Below, piece after piece: positions 63,923-64,000 of a DNA stretch of 64,000 nucleotides. The DNA comes from Pseudoalteromonas rubra (GTDB lineage Bacteria; Pseudomonadota; Gammaproteobacteria; Enterobacterales; Alteromonadaceae): assembly GCF_000238295.3 (NCBI RefSeq), contig NZ_AHCD03000036.1:200551-264550 (forward strand), read 5' to 3'. The position numbers were made by a program, and so were the translations under genes. Within the stretch, counting starts at the first letter, position 1. Each line of letters opens with the position of its first letter. The notes beneath the pieces are model-generated. The model saw nothing but the letters and a program-made list of their open reading frames with translations, was not told the origin of the DNA and did not search any database.

Positions 63923-64000
63923 ATGCCTGAAATATGGCGATGGAAAATGCGGTGTGGAAGTACATCCATGTAGCGACGCCCATCGCGCATCCGTGCGCTC

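Overview
The window looks like chromosomal DNA of a marine gammaproteobacterium of the Alteromonadales, most likely Pseudoalteromonas. This is inferred from gene content: a FusA2-type elongation factor G, an ExeM nuclease with a GlyGly-CTERM tail, ubiE-ubiJ-ubiB-tatABC, and murB-birA-coaX followed by tRNA-Thr-Tyr-Gly-Thr and tuf. No database search was possible. Most of the window is ordinary core genome, with accessory patches.

Layout. 1-5206: end of an FtsX-type ABC permease, then an RND efflux adaptor and pump. 5400-7340: two tandem, AT-rich, secreted, cysteine-rich paralogues of unknown function, each followed by the same terminator hairpin. 7451-14013: oligopeptidase B, a small cytosolic protein, Dps, a small membrane protein behind FNR-like boxes, a MITE-like repeat, and an esterase/yaeQ pair carrying a perfect 933-bp tandem duplication. 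14110-15063: GTPase YlqF/RbgA. 15090-16390: the most notable region, four tandem minus-strand small RNA genes. Each has a sigma70 promoter (17-bp spacer) embedded in Fur boxes, a 39-nt core identical in all four that contains the RyhB pairing motif ACAUUGCUCA, a covarying hairpin, and a terminator. 16578-27846: a secreted TIM-barrel-like protein, GntP permease, fusA2, a PH-like membrane protein, the ExeM nuclease, hemB and a diguanylate cyclase. 27846-34680: tatD, a periplasmic protein, tatCBA, ubiB, ubiJ, ubiE and a degenerate GGDEF protein.

34989-44368: a DUF885 lipoprotein peptidase, then a complete methionine salvage locus. mtnK and mtnA diverge from a region with four tandem MetJ-like boxes. 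mtnB-mtnC-mtnD and an aminotransferase plus omega-amidase pair diverge from a second region with two MetJ-like boxes. mtnC/mtnD carry a second perfect tandem duplication (1193 bp) that creates an in-frame MtnD-MtnC chimera. 44412-54387: a chemoreceptor with nine consecutive HAMP-like units, a secreted beta-propeller/amidohydrolase, a hybrid histidine kinase and a CsgD-like regulator. 54615-60516: hinT, a DUF2057 protein, an M1 aminopeptidase, and the overlapping murB-birA-coaX operon. 60595-63922: the tRNA-tuf operon, with a third perfect tandem duplication (1490 bp) that repeats three tRNAs and leaves a truncated tuf.

The three duplications share a pattern: perfect copies, 0-1 bp of homology at the breakpoints, and intact genes on both sides of a chimera or fragment. 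They are either recent real duplications or assembly errors, and read-level evidence is needed to decide. The Fur/RyhB-like sRNA quartet does not depend on that question, because its copies have diverged outside the conserved core.
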